Shown piece by piece: positions 6,971 to 15,410 of a DNA stretch of 44,277 bases. Under the pieces are notes generated by a model that saw only the letters and a list, made by a program, of their open reading frames with translations, did no database searches and had not been told where the DNA came from. Numbering within the stretch: position 1 is the first letter of the stretch; each line of letters opens with the position of its first letter. The stretch is from contig JAHAWY010000026.1 of assembly GCA_018385135.1 (NCBI GenBank), forward strand, positions 1-44,277, read 5' to 3'. This DNA is from Oscillospiraceae bacterium (GTDB taxonomy: Bacteria > Bacillota > Clostridia > Oscillospirales > Oscillospiraceae). A program made the position numbers and the translations under genes.

Positions 6971-9445
6971 TTACGCCGCTTCCAGAACTATTTTATCGTT
7001 TTCGACCGTTGCCTTGACGCGCTCGCCTGCCTTTATGCTGCCGTCGAGCAGCTTTTCGGCGGCTGCATCCTCAATGAGGCTTTGGATGGTGCGGCGAAGC
7101 GGTCTGGCACCGTAGGTCGGGTCGTAGCCTACCTCTGCAAGCTTGTCAACTGCCTCCTCGCTGACCTCAAGCTTAATGTCAAGCGTTGATAGTCTGTCGG
7201 ATACGGTTTGCAGCATATTGGCGGCGATTTTTCTGATGTCCTCGCGGGTCAGACGGTGGAAAACAACTGTCTCGTCTATACGGTTTATAAACTCGGGACG
7301 GAAGGTGTTCTTCAGATCCTTCATTACCAGCTCGCGGATCTCCTCGTTGTCGCGCTCGTCGTCCTCAACGGACTCCTTAGCTGAAAAACCAAGGCTGGTG
7401 CGCTTATCGGTGATATTGCGCGCGCCGATATTGGAGGTCATAACGATGATGGTGTTTTTAAAATCAACGTGACGACCCTGCGAGTCGGTGAGAATGCCGT
7501 CGTCCATGATTTGCAGCATGATGTTGAACACGTCCTCATGCGCCTTTTCGATTTCGTCGAACAAAATAACACTGTAGGGCTTGCGGCGTACCTTTTCGGT
7601 AAGCTGACCGCCCTCATCAAAGCCTACATAGCCCGGAGGCGAGCCAATGAGCTTGGAGACGGTGTGCTTTTCCATATACTCGGACATATCGACTCTTATC
7701 ATAGCGTTCTCGTCTCCGAAAACTGCCTCCGCCAGTGCCTTGCAAAGCTCTGTTTTGCCAACGCCGGTCGGACCGAGGAAAAGGAAGCTGCCGATAGGAC
7801 GCTTCGGGTCCTTCAAGCCGACACGGCTGCGTCTGATCGCGCGAGATACAACGGAAACTGCCTCGTCCTGCCCGATAACACGCTTGTGGAGTATTTCCTC
7901 CATCTTGAGAAGCCTTTCGCTTTCGCTCTCGGTAAGACTGGTAACGGGTATGCCCGTCCAGCCGGAAACGACCTCTGCAATGTCCTCTGCGGTAACACAC
8001 TTGTGAGAGCCGCTGCGCTTTTCCTGCCATTTTTTGCGAGCGGCTTCAAGCTCCTCGCGCTGCTCCTTTTCACGGTCACGAAGCTTGGCAGCGCCCTCGA
8101 AATCCTGCGCTTTGACTGCCGCCTCCTTTTCGGCGGCGAGTGCGTCAACGCGTTTTTCAATGGTTTTAAGCTCGTCAGGAGCGGTAAGCTCCTTCATGCG
8201 CACCCGGGACGCCGCCTCGTCCATCAGGTCTATTGCCTTGTCGGGCAGGAAGCGGTCGTTAATATATCTGCCGGACATGGTAACGGCGGCACGGATAGCT
8301 TCATCGGTTATTTTAAGCTTGTGGTGCGCTTCGTATTTATCGCGCAGACCCGTGATGATGGCTATACTCTCCTCCTCGGAGGGCTCATTTACCGTGACGG
8401 GCTGGAAGCGGCGCTCAAGGGCGGCATCTTTTTCAATATGCTTGCGATATTCACTAAGCGTTGTCGCGCCGATGATCTGGATCTCTCCGCGGCTGAGAGC
8501 GGGCTTGAGGATATTTGCCGCGTCAATAGCGCCCTCGGCAGCGCCCGCGCCGATGATGGTGTGCAGCTCGTCGATAAACAAAATGATGTCGCCCGCCTTT
8601 TGAACCTCTTTAAGGACGTTTTTGATCCTGTCCTCAAAGTCTCCGCGGTATTTTGTGCCGGCAAGCATTCCGGTAAGGTCGAGGGAAACGATGCGCTTGC
8701 TCCTCAGATCCTCCGGCACGTCTCCCGACGCGACCAACTGAGCCAGTCCCTCGGCGATGGCGGTTTTGCCGACACCCGGCTCGCCTATGAGTACCGGGCT
8801 GTTTTTTGTGCGGCGGGATAGGATTTGGATAACACGCTGTATTTCGCTGCTTCTGCCGATAACGGGGTCAAGCTGACCGCTTGCTGCCGCCGCGGTTAGG
8901 TCGCGGCTGTATTGGTCAAGAGTTTTGGTGTCGCTCTTGCGGCCACTGCCGAAACGGCTGCCGCTGCTGCCTGACGAGACTGTCTGCGGCGACTGCTGGC
9001 GATAATCTCCGCTGCGAAGAAGCTCCACAACGTCGGTGTAAATCTTGTTAACATCAGCGCCGGTGGAGGCTATCAGCCTTGCCGCTGTGGAGTCGGTCTC
9101 GCGCAGCAGACCCATCAGCAGATGCTCCGTGCCGATATAGCTGTGACCGAGACGGTTAGCGTCAATGATGGAAAGCTCGATAACGCGCTTTGCGCCCGGA
9201 GTTAAACCCTGAGCGGGAAGTCCCGGTGCGCCACGCCCGACGTATTTCTCCAAAAGCTCGGAGAGCATACTCTCGTCGAGTCCGTTATCCCGCAGCACCT
9301 TTGCTCCGAGACCCTCGCCCTCGGCAGCAATGCCAAGGAGGATATGCTCAGTCCCGACATAGCTGTGGCCCATATCCTGTGCTGCCTCCTGTGCTTTTGC
9401 GAGAGCCATTCTTGCTCTTTCCGTAAATCTGTCCTGATTTCGCAT
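6971..9445 (-). CDS. clpC: ATP-dependent Clp protease ATP-binding subunit ClpC
   Basis: ClpC is the class I AAA+ unfoldase that feeds damaged or adaptor-bound proteins to ClpP. The 824-residue product has two N-terminal Clp repeats (about 1-145, with [12 protein letters not shown] and [12 protein letters not shown]). The first AAA+ domain has Walker A GEPGVGKT at 221-228 and Walker B ILFIDE near 288. A UVR-containing middle domain ([15 protein letters not shown]) follows, then the second AAA+ domain with GPTGVGKT and [11 protein letters not shown]. The AGGAGG before the ATG fixes the start. It is the third gene of ctsR-mcsA-clpC and is expected to be repressed by CtsR. There is no arginine-kinase gene (mcsB) next to it. 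Confidence 0.97.
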   Translation of the reverse strand: MRNQDRFTERARMALAKAQEAAQDMGHSYVGTEHILLGIAAEGEGLGAKVLRDNGLDESMLSELLEKYVGRGAPGLPAQGLTPGAKRVIELSIIDANRLGHSYIGTEHLLMGLLRETDSTAARLIASTGADVNKIYTDVVELLRSGDYRQQSPQTVSSGSSGSRFGSGRKSDTKTLDQYSRDLTAAAASGQLDPVIGRSSEIQRVIQILSRRTKNSPVLIGEPGVGKTAIAEGLAQLVASGDVPEDLRSKRIVSLDLTGMLAGTKYRGDFEDRIKNVLKEVQKAGDIILFIDELHTIIGAGAAEGAIDAANILKPALSRGEIQIIGATTLSEYRKHIEKDAALERRFQPVTVNEPSEEESIAIITGLRDKYEAHHKLKITDEAIRAAVTMSGRYINDRFLPDKAIDLMDEAASRVRMKELTAPDELKTIEKRVDALAAEKEAAVKAQDFEGAAKLRDREKEQREELEAARKKWQEKRSGSHKCVTAEDIAEVVSGWTGIPVTSLTESESERLLKMEEILHKRVIGQDEAVSVVSRAIRRSRVGLKDPKRPIGSFLFLGPTGVGKTELCKALAEAVFGDENAMIRVDMSEYMEKHTVSKLIGSPPGYVGFDEGGQLTEKVRRKPYSVILFDEIEKAHEDVFNIMLQIMDDGILTDSQGRHVDFKNTIIVMTSNIGARNITDKRTSLGFSAKESVEDDERDNEEIRELVMKDLKNTFRPEFINRIDETVVFHRLTREDIRKIAANMLQTVSDRLSTLDIKLEVSEEAVDKLAEVGYDPTYGARPLRRTIQSLIEDAAAEKLLDGSIKAGERVKATVENDKIVLEAA

Positions 9446-9467
9446 TAATTTAATCCTCCTTCAGCAT

Positions 9468-9493
9468 GGCGGAAAAGGAGAACCTTTTCCGCC
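9468..9493 (-). repeat. Perfect 11-bp hairpin just upstream of the clpC ribosome site
   Basis: GGCGGAAAAGG (9468-9478) and CCTTTTCCGCC (9483-9493) pair around AGAA. On the minus strand the stem ends about ten bases before the clpC Shine-Dalgarno, with no U tract. It may stabilise or process the mRNA between mcsA and clpC. Confidence 0.5.
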
Positions 9494-9536
9494 GATTAAG
9501 TAAGCCGCTGTTAGGCGGCAAAGTATTATAGGTCTA

Positions 9537-10046
9537 TTATTTCTCCAATTCTCGTATCTTATCCCTAAGCTCGGCAGCCTTCTCAAATTCTTCGGCTTTG
9601 ACTGCCTCCTTGAGCTGGTGACGCAGGGCGTGAAGCTCGCGCTTTGCGCGCAGCCCCTCATCCGCCTTTTCGGGGATATTATCCGCCTTTTTACCTGCTT
9701 TTTCTGTCGTTTCACAGCCGCAGGATTTCTCGCCGCAGCAATCGCCGTCTACCTTAACCTGCACAAAGGGCAGTGTAAGAGTGGGGGCTGCGAGCCTTCC
9801 GCCGAAAAAGCTGTCGGTCAGCGCACCGAAGGGTGAGCCGAAGAAGCTGTCCATCAAGCTCATGGGGCGGGAGAAGAAGGGGTCGCGCATGAAGCTGTCG
9901 AACATGGAGCGCGGACGGTAATCAAGCATACCGCCGAAGCCCTCGGCTCTTGCGCAGTCCTCGCAGAGATGATACTCGGTCTTTTCACCGTTAACGGTGC
10001 TTTCATAATGAAGCATTGCCTCGTTTTCGCATTTATCGCATTTCAT
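9537..10046 (-). CDS. mcsA: McsA-like zinc-binding UVR-domain protein
   Basis: McsA is the zinc-binding partner of the arginine kinase McsB and modulates CtsR under stress. The 169-residue product starts with two CxxC pairs (CDKCENEA and CEDCA). It then has a repetitive Phe/Ser/Asp-rich linker containing FFSRPMSLMDSFFGSPFG, a Cys cluster (CCGEKSCGCE), and a C-terminal UVR motif (KAEEFEKAAELRDKIREL). The linker and the small number of CxxC pairs make it a divergent member. AAAGGAGG precedes the ATG. It sits between ctsR and clpC exactly as mcsA does, but the expected mcsB is absent, so how it acts here is unclear. Confidence 0.8.
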   Translation of the reverse strand: MKCDKCENEAMLHYESTVNGEKTEYHLCEDCARAEGFGGMLDYRPRSMFDSFMRDPFFSRPMSLMDSFFGSPFGALTDSFFGGRLAAPTLTLPFVQVKVDGDCCGEKSCGCETTEKAGKKADNIPEKADEGLRAKRELHALRHQLKEAVKAEEFEKAAELRDKIRELEK

Positions 10047-10093
10047 GATTTTGACCTCCTTTAAAAGTCACACAAAAGAATTTGTTTTAATTT

Positions 10094-10120
10094 ACGGGGA
10101 CGAGGAGATCCCGTCCCCGT
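10094..10120. repeat. 9-bp inverted repeat between ctsR and mcsA
   Basis: ACGGGGACG and CGTCCCCGT enclose a 9-base loop. It lies in the ctsR-mcsA gap and has no flanking T run, so it could be a weak attenuator or an mRNA-processing stem. Confidence 0.4.
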
Positions 10121-10171
10121 GCCGGGGGAAGGAAGTTGAAAGGGAGATGTTTGATGGCAGGTCAGCGCCCC

Positions 10172-10627
10172 TCATTCTGTAAGGGAGGCGACCAGAAGCT
10201 GTTTAAAGATGGAAGCTCTGACAAGGTCTCGATACTGTGAGTCTATGGGGCTAAGCGCCCTGTCGCCGATGGCGGTCATAATAAGCTTCGCGCTCTTTTC
10301 ACTCATGGCGTTTGCCGCCAGAATGTTGGAAATAAAGGCTGCTGCGGTTCGCAAATCAAGACTGTCGCCTACTGAGTTGACCGTGTGCATGATAAGCTGC
10401 TTTGGAGAAGCCTGAACGCGGGTTATGCGGATGAAGCCGCCGCCGCCTCGCCGTGACTCAACGATATATCCGTGCTCCGGGGAGAAGCGCGTTGAAATAA
10501 CGTAGTTTATCTGACTTGGCACACATGAGAACCTTTCAGCAAGATTTGAGCGCTGAAGCTCGGCGATGCCGCCTGCGCTTTCAAGCGCGTCAAGAATAAA
10601 GTTTGCAATCAAATCTGTTGTACCCAT
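10172..10627 (-). CDS. ctsR: Transcriptional repressor CtsR
   Basis: CtsR is the dimeric winged-helix repressor of clp genes in Firmicutes and releases DNA on heat or protein stress. The 151-residue product has the N-terminal helix-turn-helix (RSNLAERFSCVPSQINYVIS). It also carries the tetraglycine-type heat-sensing wing ESRRGGGGFIRI, typical of the family, and the C-terminal dimerisation domain. I chose the ATG at 10627 because GAGGTGA lies just upstream; the longer frame to 10714 would read through the promoter and operators. It is first in ctsR-mcsA-clpC and is autoregulated through the three upstream CtsR boxes. Confidence 0.95.
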   Translation of the reverse strand: MGTTDLIANFILDALESAGGIAELQRSNLAERFSCVPSQINYVISTRFSPEHGYIVESRRGGGGFIRITRVQASPKQLIMHTVNSVGDSLDLRTAAAFISNILAANAMSEKSAKLIMTAIGDRALSPIDSQYRDLVRASIFKQLLVASLTE

Positions 10628-10647
10628 GCTGTCACCTCGTGATGTAT

Positions 10648-10735
10648 TTTGACTTTGACTATCTTTGACCTTGTGATTATTATAATAGTCAGTAAAGGTC
10701 AAAAAGGCAAGCATTAATTTTGACCTTTCTTGACC
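10648..10735 (-). promoter_or_regulatory. ctsR promoter with three CtsR boxes
   Basis: The CtsR heptad repeat is [A/G]GTCAAA-N3-[A/G]GTCAAA. On the minus strand 10670-10654 reads GGTCAAA-GAT-AGTCAAA, a perfect box, with an extra half-site adjoining at 10654-10648. A second box, GGTCAAG-AAA-GGTCAAA, lies at 10735-10719. A third, imperfect box lies on the opposite strand, AGTCAGT-AAA-GGTCAAA at 10687-10703. It overlaps the promoter TTGCCT-N17-TATTAT (10710 to 10682). Repressor occupancy would cover the -35 and -10 region and the leader. Confidence 0.9.
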
Positions 10736-10844
10736 AATCGGTGCTTTTGAAATTGAAATATCTCACTGATGCTCGGTTATTCTTTCGTTTTCGCTTAATT
10801 TCATTGAATTTCATTTTTTTGACTGCTTTGGATGATAAAAATAG

Positions 10845-10872
10845 TTGCAAACATTCAAGTATATGTTATAAT
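10845..10872 (+). promoter_or_regulatory. Promoter of the ferredoxin gene
   Basis: TTGCAA-N16-TATAAT ends 40 bases before the ferredoxin ATG. The consensus -10 makes it the best candidate in the gap. Confidence 0.65.
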
Positions 10873-10912
10873 TCAAGGGTGATAACATCATTTCACCAAG
10901 GAGGAAAAGCTT

Positions 10913-11083
10913 ATGGCATTCAATATCACCAGCGATTGCATCGCTTGCGGCGCTTGCTCCGATGCTTGCCCTGCCGGTGCTATCCATATGGGCGACGATC
11001 ACTACGAGATTGACACCAGCGCATGTCTTGAGTGCGGCGCTTGCATCGATACCTGCCCGTCCGGCGCAATCGTCGAGAAATAA
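10913..11083 (+). CDS. 2[4Fe-4S] ferredoxin, clostridial type
   Basis: The 56-residue product has two classical cluster motifs: CIACGACSDACP and CLECGACIDTCP, each C-x2-C-x2-C-x3-C-P. It matches clostridial ferredoxin in length and spacing. It carries low-potential electrons between oxidoreductases in the cytoplasm. AAGGAGG lies eight bases before the ATG. It has its own promoter (10845-10872) and terminator (11101-11135), so it is a monocistronic, probably abundant transcript. It could serve any of the reductive enzymes of this anaerobe. Confidence 0.95.
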   Translation: MAFNITSDCIACGACSDACPAGAIHMGDDHYEIDTSACLECGACIDTCPSGAIVEK

Positions 11084-11100
11084 GTACATCAACTTCAAAG

Positions 11101-11135
11101 AGCCTGCTGCACCGATTGTTTGCGGCAGGCTTTTT
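11101..11135 (+). terminator. Terminator after the ferredoxin gene
   Basis: AGCCTGCTGCA pairs with TGCGGCAGGCT (one G-U pair) and is followed by TTTTT, 17 bases after the ferredoxin stop. Confidence 0.88.
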
Positions 11136-11154
11136 GACTGACTGGAGGAAGGCT

Positions 11155-11907
11155 ATGCCGGAATTTGACGAGCTGTGGCAAGGTGGACCGCGCTTTAAGC
11201 ATAGCAAAGGCTGCTTCAAGCTGTCTACAGACTCTGTTTTGCTCTCCGCCTTTGCCAACGCAGACCGCGCAAAGCGCTGTCTTGACCTTGGCAGCGGCGC
11301 GGGAGTTCTTTGCGTTCTGCTCGGCTGGGGCAGAGCGCAGCTTGAGACGACCGGCATTGAAATACAAGAGGATTTTGCCGCGCTCAGCCGCGAAAACCTG
11401 TCTGTCAACGGCATGGACGCGGCTAAAATAATATGCGGTGATTTGCGTGAGCATCGTTCGCTGATTGCGGCGGAGAGCTTCGATTTAGTCGTTTCCAACC
11501 CGCCGTATTTTGCAGAAAATTCGGGCTTCAGCGCCCCGAACGCCCAGCGCGCCACCGCCCGCGAGGAGCGCGACTGCACGCTTGAGGATATATGCGCCGC
11601 CGCGCGCTGGGCGCTTCGCTGGGGCGGGAGCTTTGCTCTGGTTCACAGACCCGAACGGCTCAGCGAGATATTCTGCTCCATGACCGTTGCGGGAATTGAG
11701 CCAAAGCGCTTGCGCATGGTTTGCCACAGCGCTGAAAAAGCGCCGAGCCTCGTTCTTGTTGAGGGCAGGCGCGGCGGCAAAAAGGGGCTTGTAATCGAGC
11801 CGCCGCTTATTCTCACCGACGAAACGGGGGGAGACTCTGACGAGGTTCAGAGAATATATAAGCGCGGCAAATACCGCATTGAGGCTGCGGCTTCATATCA
11901 GGAGTGA
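11155..11907 (+). CDS. tRNA1(Val) A37 N6-methyltransferase-like protein (TrmN6/YabB)
   Basis: This is a class I SAM-dependent methyltransferase of 250 residues. The SAM motif is CLDLGSGAGVL and the N6-adenine catalytic motif is SNPPYF, as in TrmN6/YfiC, which methylates A37 of tRNA. The product starts MPEFDELWQGG. GGAGGAAGGCT precedes the ATG at 11155, whereas the longer frame upstream overlaps the ferredoxin terminator. The next gene, rsmI, begins five bases after the stop, the usual yabB-rsmI pairing of Firmicutes. Whether the target is tRNA1(Val) here is inferred from the family. Confidence 0.88.
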   Translation: MPEFDELWQGGPRFKHSKGCFKLSTDSVLLSAFANADRAKRCLDLGSGAGVLCVLLGWGRAQLETTGIEIQEDFAALSRENLSVNGMDAAKIICGDLREHRSLIAAESFDLVVSNPPYFAENSGFSAPNAQRATAREERDCTLEDICAAARWALRWGGSFALVHRPERLSEIFCSMTVAGIEPKRLRMVCHSAEKAPSLVLVEGRRGGKKGLVIEPPLILTDETGGDSDEVQRIYKRGKYRIEAAASYQE

Positions 11908-11911
11908 ACAC

Positions 11912-12751
11912 ATGAGCGGAACATTATATTTAGTGGCAACGCCAATCGGAAATCTGGGCGATTTTTCTCCCCGCGCAGTGGAGACGCTGCGCTCGGTTGA
12001 TTTTATTGCCGCGGAGGATACGCGCGTAACCATAAAGCTGTTAAACCATTTCGGCATCAAAAAGCCGCTGATCAGTTATTTTGAGCATAATCGCGCTCAA
12101 AGTGGCGAAAAAATAATCGCCCGTTTGCTGTCGGGTGAGAATGTGGCGCTGGTATCGGACGCGGGAATGCCCGCAATAAGCGATCCCGGCGAGGACATGG
12201 TGCGCCTTTGCGCGGAAAACGAAGTGCCTGTGTGCGTTGTGCCGGGCGCTTGCGCTGTCGTGTCGGCTCTGGCGCTCAGCGCCCTGTCAACGCAGCGTTT
12301 CACCTTTGAGGGCTTTCTCAACACTGCGCGCAAGCAGCGCATGGAGCATTTGGACAGCCTGAAAAACGAGCGGCGCACTATGGTGATTTACGAGGCTCCG
12401 CATAAGCTTTGCGGCACTCTGGAGGATTTGAAAAGCACCTTTGGCGGAGAGCGCCGTCTCTCCCTTTGCCGCGAGCTGACGAAGCTCCATGAGGAGACAA
12501 TACGCACTACGATCGACGGCGCGATTGAGCTTTATAAAACTATCCCGCCAAAGGGTGAATATGTGCTGGTGATCGAGGGCAAGCGCGATTCGGGTGAGCC
12601 GGAAATGACGCTTGAGCAGGCGCTTGAGCGCTTGGAGCAGTATCGGTCTGAGGGCAAGAGCTTGAAGCAGGCGGCAAAGCTTGCCGCGGAGGACTCCGGC
12701 TTTGGCAAAAACGAGCTTTATAACGCGGCGATCGAAAAACAGCTTTCGTAG
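11912..12751 (+). CDS. rsmI: 16S rRNA (cytidine-1402 2'-O)-methyltransferase
   Basis: RsmI 2'-O-methylates C1402 in the decoding centre of 16S rRNA. The 279-residue protein opens with LYLVATPIGNLGDFSPRA, the family signature. It also has AAEDTRVTIKLLNHF, ALVSDAGMPAISDPG and VVPGACAVVSAL, the SAM-binding segments of the tetrapyrrole-methylase fold. The ATG at 11912 follows AGGAGTGAACAC and is coupled to the preceding methyltransferase gene; the upstream in-frame ATG lies within that gene. No terminator separates it from the tRNA gene, which has its own promoter. Confidence 0.95.
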   Translation: MSGTLYLVATPIGNLGDFSPRAVETLRSVDFIAAEDTRVTIKLLNHFGIKKPLISYFEHNRAQSGEKIIARLLSGENVALVSDAGMPAISDPGEDMVRLCAENEVPVCVVPGACAVVSALALSALSTQRFTFEGFLNTARKQRMEHLDSLKNERRTMVIYEAPHKLCGTLEDLKSTFGGERRLSLCRELTKLHEETIRTTIDGAIELYKTIPPKGEYVLVIEGKRDSGEPEMTLEQALERLEQYRSEGKSLKQAAKLAAEDSGFGKNELYNAAIEKQLS

Positions 12752-12778
12752 AGCTTTTGCAAGGACTCTAATTTTCTC

Positions 12779-12807
12779 TTGAAATTGACGGCATTATGGT
12801 TTATAAT
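12779..12807 (+). promoter_or_regulatory. Promoter of tRNA-Leu
   Basis: TTGAAA-N17-TATAAT ends 13 bases before the first base of the tRNA, a near-consensus strong promoter. Confidence 0.85.
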
Positions 12808-12820
12808 CATAAAGCTATGT

Positions 12821-12905
12821 GCCGGTGTGATGGAATTGGTAGACGTGCTTGACTCAAAATCAAGTGCCCTCGGGCGTGCCGGTTCGAGTCCGGCCACCGG
12901 CACCA
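12821..12905 (+). tRNA. tRNA-Leu (anticodon CAA), CCA encoded
   Basis: The acceptor stem GCCGGTG pairs with CACCGGC. The anticodon stem CTTGA/TCAAG encloses the loop CTCAAAA, giving anticodon CAA for UUG codons. A long variable arm (CCCTCGGG region) marks a class II tRNA, and the T arm is GCCGGTTCGAGTCCGGC. The 3' CCA is in the DNA. Confidence 0.97.
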
Positions 12906-12948
12906 AAAACGCCTCCGCGGATGGTTTATCATCCGCGGAGGCGTTTTT
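12906..12948. terminator. Bidirectional terminator between tRNA-Leu and the alcohol dehydrogenase gene
   Basis: AAAACGCCTCCGCGGAT and its complement form a 17-base stem, followed by TTTTT on the plus strand and preceded by AAAA on the minus strand. It can serve both convergent genes. Confidence 0.92.
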
Positions 12949-12965
12949 AATTCTGCGCAAACAAT

Positions 12966-14168
12966 CTATGCGCGCAGGCGCTCAATGGTTTTTGTAAATT
13001 GCTCTGCATTCCAAATTACGGGAACGGGGTAGATGGGATTTGCCTCCGCCATCGCCCATTCGACCATCTGTGGAATATCCTCGGTTTTGATGCAGTCAAG
13101 CTTATCGGGGATGTTCATATCCTTATTCATGCGGCGTATTTCCTTGATGAAAGCGCGCGCCTTTTCGCCGTCGTCCGCTCCGCTGATACCGACTATTTCG
13201 GCAAGACGCGCGAGCTTTTTATAAACCGCCTCGCCGAAGTCCTCCAAAACGTAGGGCAAAATAACAGCGTTAGCCAGACCGTGGGCAGTTCCGTAAAGCC
13301 CGCCCAGCGTGTGGGCAATGGCGTGAACATTGCCGACGCAGGCGCGGCTGAAAGCAGCTCCCGCATAGAAGGAGGCAAGCAGCATATTGCTGCGCGCTTC
13401 GATGTTTTTGCCGTCCTTATAGCAAAGCTCAAGATTATCAAAAATGAGCTTGACCGCCTTTTCCGCCAGACGGTCGGTGTATTTGGGCGCGAAGCGGTTG
13501 GTGTATGCCTCCACCGCGTGGGTTAGAGCATCCATGCCTGTTGTGGAGGTAACATGAGGCGGCAGACCTACTGTAAGCTCAGGGTCGAGTACGGCGTATT
13601 TCGGCACAAGGCAGGGGTCCTGCACTGCGTATTTATGATGGGTGACAGGGTCTGTAACAACGGCGGCAACGGTGGTTTCAGAGCCTGTTCCCGCGGTTGT
13701 TGGAACAGCGAAGAAGGGCGGGACTTTTTTATGTACCTTCAGTGTGCCGCCAAGCTGAGCAATGGTCTTGTTCGGGTGGGCAACGCGGGCTGCCGCCGCC
13801 TTGGCGCAGTCCATTGAGGAGCCGCCGCCGAAAGCGATAAAGCCCTCGCATCTATTGTCGCGGTATGCACTGTAGGCTGCCTCAATGCAGTCTATTGTCG
13901 GGTTAACGATCGCACCGTTAAAGAGGGTATATTCAAGCCCTGCTTCGTCGCAGGCGGCAAAGAGACTATCCAATAAACCGATTTTGTAAAGAACCTCATC
14001 GGTTACTATGAGAACCTTGTTCACTCCCTTTGATTTTACAAACTCCGGTAGCCGCTTGATGCTGCCTGCCCCCTCCAACAGCTCAGGGCTGTGCCTGCCG
14101 ATAAGATACTGGGCTATGTTAAAGAAAAACTGAAATACACGATACCAAGCCTTTTTCAATGTCCACAT
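12966..14168 (-). CDS. Iron-containing alcohol dehydrogenase
   Basis: The 400-residue group III (Fe-type) NAD(P)-dependent alcohol dehydrogenase has the nucleotide site FGGGSSMDCAKA and TTAGTGSETT. The metal-site helix GMDALTHAVEAYT and the His-rich segment AIAHTLGGLYGTAHGLANA supply the iron ligands. The first 25 residues (MWTLKKAWYRVFQFFFN) form an aromatic, possibly membrane-associated extension typical of one clostridial subgroup. AAAGGAG precedes the ATG. It would reduce an aldehyde to an alcohol in fermentation; the substrate cannot be told. Its own unit ends at the shared terminator. Confidence 0.92.
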   Translation of the reverse strand: MWTLKKAWYRVFQFFFNIAQYLIGRHSPELLEGAGSIKRLPEFVKSKGVNKVLIVTDEVLYKIGLLDSLFAACDEAGLEYTLFNGAIVNPTIDCIEAAYSAYRDNRCEGFIAFGGGSSMDCAKAAAARVAHPNKTIAQLGGTLKVHKKVPPFFAVPTTAGTGSETTVAAVVTDPVTHHKYAVQDPCLVPKYAVLDPELTVGLPPHVTSTTGMDALTHAVEAYTNRFAPKYTDRLAEKAVKLIFDNLELCYKDGKNIEARSNMLLASFYAGAAFSRACVGNVHAIAHTLGGLYGTAHGLANAVILPYVLEDFGEAVYKKLARLAEIVGISGADDGEKARAFIKEIRRMNKDMNIPDKLDCIKTEDIPQMVEWAMAEANPIYPVPVIWNAEQFTKTIERLRA

Positions 14169-14314
14169 ATTTTTTTCACTCCTTTAAAAATGATGCAGAT
14201 GATAACAGCTTCTGCCCAATACATCAAAAATCGTAGAATAATCAAAAGTGTGCAACAAGCAACGATTGCCGCTGAAATGACTGGAGAATTAGTGCGATTT
14301 GACCATATACGGTC

Positions 14315-14344
14315 TTGAACATTATTGCACGCTTGAGTTATAAT
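14315..14344 (+). promoter_or_regulatory. Promoter of the tup-moe-cob operon
   Basis: TTGAAC-N18-TATAAT lies about 100 bases upstream of tupA, in the divergent gap with the alcohol dehydrogenase gene. Confidence 0.65.
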
Positions 14345-14403
14345 GTCAACAAGCAGCGCGGCTCATAAGCTGTTGAGTGTGCGCCGGCGATTGCTTTTAA
14401 ATA

Positions 14404-14431
14404 ATACATACCCGGCTTGCCGGGCTTGTAT
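14404..14431 (+). promoter_or_regulatory. Imperfect palindrome in the tupA leader
   Basis: ATACATACCCGG and CCGGGCTTGTAT pair at ten of twelve positions around CTTG, directly upstream of the tupA ribosome site. It could be an oxyanion-responsive operator or an RNA stem controlling access to the AAAGGAG; no known riboswitch pattern is evident. Confidence 0.4.
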
Positions 14432-14446
14432 TTGAAAGGAGAAAAC

Positions 14447-15328
14447 ATGAAGAAGACACAAGTAAGTCTCGTTTCCCTGCTTTTGATCCTTGTTCTTGCT
14501 TTGGGGCTGACCGCTTGCAGCGCCGCTCCCAAAGCCGAAGTGGAGGAAACCCCCGGTGATGCCGCTGTTGCCGCTCCGGAAAACCCCGTTATCCGTCTTT
14601 CCACAACAACCTCGGTCAACGACTCCGGACTGCTGCCCTATTTGCAGCCGAGCTTTGAAGCAGACACGGGCTTTACCCTTGAGATAACTTCCGCAGGAAC
14701 GGGCGCTGCCATCGAAAAGGGACGCACCGGAGATGCTGACGCGCTGCTCGTTCACGCAAAGGCGTCCGAGGAGGAGTTTATCGCGGAGGGATACGCCGCC
14801 GGGCGAATACCCTTTATGTACAACTTCTTCGTTATTGTCGGTCCTGCCGACGACCCGGCCGGTGTTAGAAGCTGCGAGAGCGCGAGCGAGGCGTTCAAGA
14901 AAATCGCCGAGAGCGGCTGTGGCTTCATCTCCCGCGGCGACGATTCCGGTACGCACAAGGCGGAGCTGAAGATTTGGCAGGCTGCCGGTCTTGAACCGAG
15001 CGGTGATACTGACACCTGGTACATAAGCGCGGGTGCGGGAATGGGCGCGTGTCTGAATATGGCGCAGGAGCAGCAGTGCTATGTTCTCACCGATAAGGCG
15101 ACCTTTCTTTCGCATGAGGATACGCTTGAGATCCTGCTTGAGAAGTCCGACGAGATGAAAAACACCTATTCCATGCTCGTCATCAGTGCTGATAAGTGGC
15201 CGGATACGAACATTGCCGGTGCTGATGCCTTTGTTAACTGGATGCTCAGCGACAAGGCACGCGGGCTTATCAACGCCTATGGAGTTGAGGAATACGGCGA
15301 GCAGCTTTTCTTCACGATCGACGAATAA
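14447..15328 (+). CDS. tupA: Tungstate ABC transporter substrate-binding lipoprotein
   Basis: TupA binds tungstate with very high selectivity outside the membrane and passes it to TupBC. The 293-residue precursor has a signal peptide with lipobox LTAC (lipidated C24). The oxyanion-binding motif STTTS lies at 52-56, and the family segment FISRGDDSGTHKAEL follows in the middle. This TTTS start and SRGDDSGT pattern separate TupA from ModA. The ATG at 14447 follows AAAGGAG; an upstream in-frame ATG (14417) lies in the leader palindrome. It is first in an operon leading to moeA, supporting a cofactor-metal role. Confidence 0.92.
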   Translation: MKKTQVSLVSLLLILVLALGLTACSAAPKAEVEETPGDAAVAAPENPVIRLSTTTSVNDSGLLPYLQPSFEADTGFTLEITSAGTGAAIEKGRTGDADALLVHAKASEEEFIAEGYAAGRIPFMYNFFVIVGPADDPAGVRSCESASEAFKKIAESGCGFISRGDDSGTHKAELKIWQAAGLEPSGDTDTWYISAGAGMGACLNMAQEQQCYVLTDKATFLSHEDTLEILLEKSDEMKNTYSMLVISADKWPDTNIAGADAFVNWMLSDKARGLINAYGVEEYGEQLFFTIDE

Positions 15329-15342
15329 AAAAGCTTTTTTAC

Positions 15343-15368
15343 AAAGGCGGTGATTTTTCACCGCCTTT
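15343..15368 (+). terminator. Hairpin between tupA and tupB, possible attenuator
   Basis: AAAGGCGGTGA and TCACCGCCTTT form a perfect 11-base stem 14 bases after tupA, followed only by TAGTTT. The weak U tract suggests partial termination, giving more binding protein than permease, or 3' protection of tupA mRNA. Confidence 0.55.
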
Positions 15369-15410
15369 AGTTTATAATGGAGGAAATCAAGTGCCGGACG
15401 GTAAGATTAT

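Noticed and set aside
7469..8821. 450-codon plus-strand frame opposite clpC
   Set aside because: It is antisense to the strongly conserved clpC, lacks any recognisable domain or ribosome site, and arises from codon bias on the opposite strand.
14345..14446. Possible molybdenum-cofactor riboswitch before tupA
   Set aside because: The leader is only about 100 bases and holds just the one short palindrome, not the multi-stem Moco pattern.
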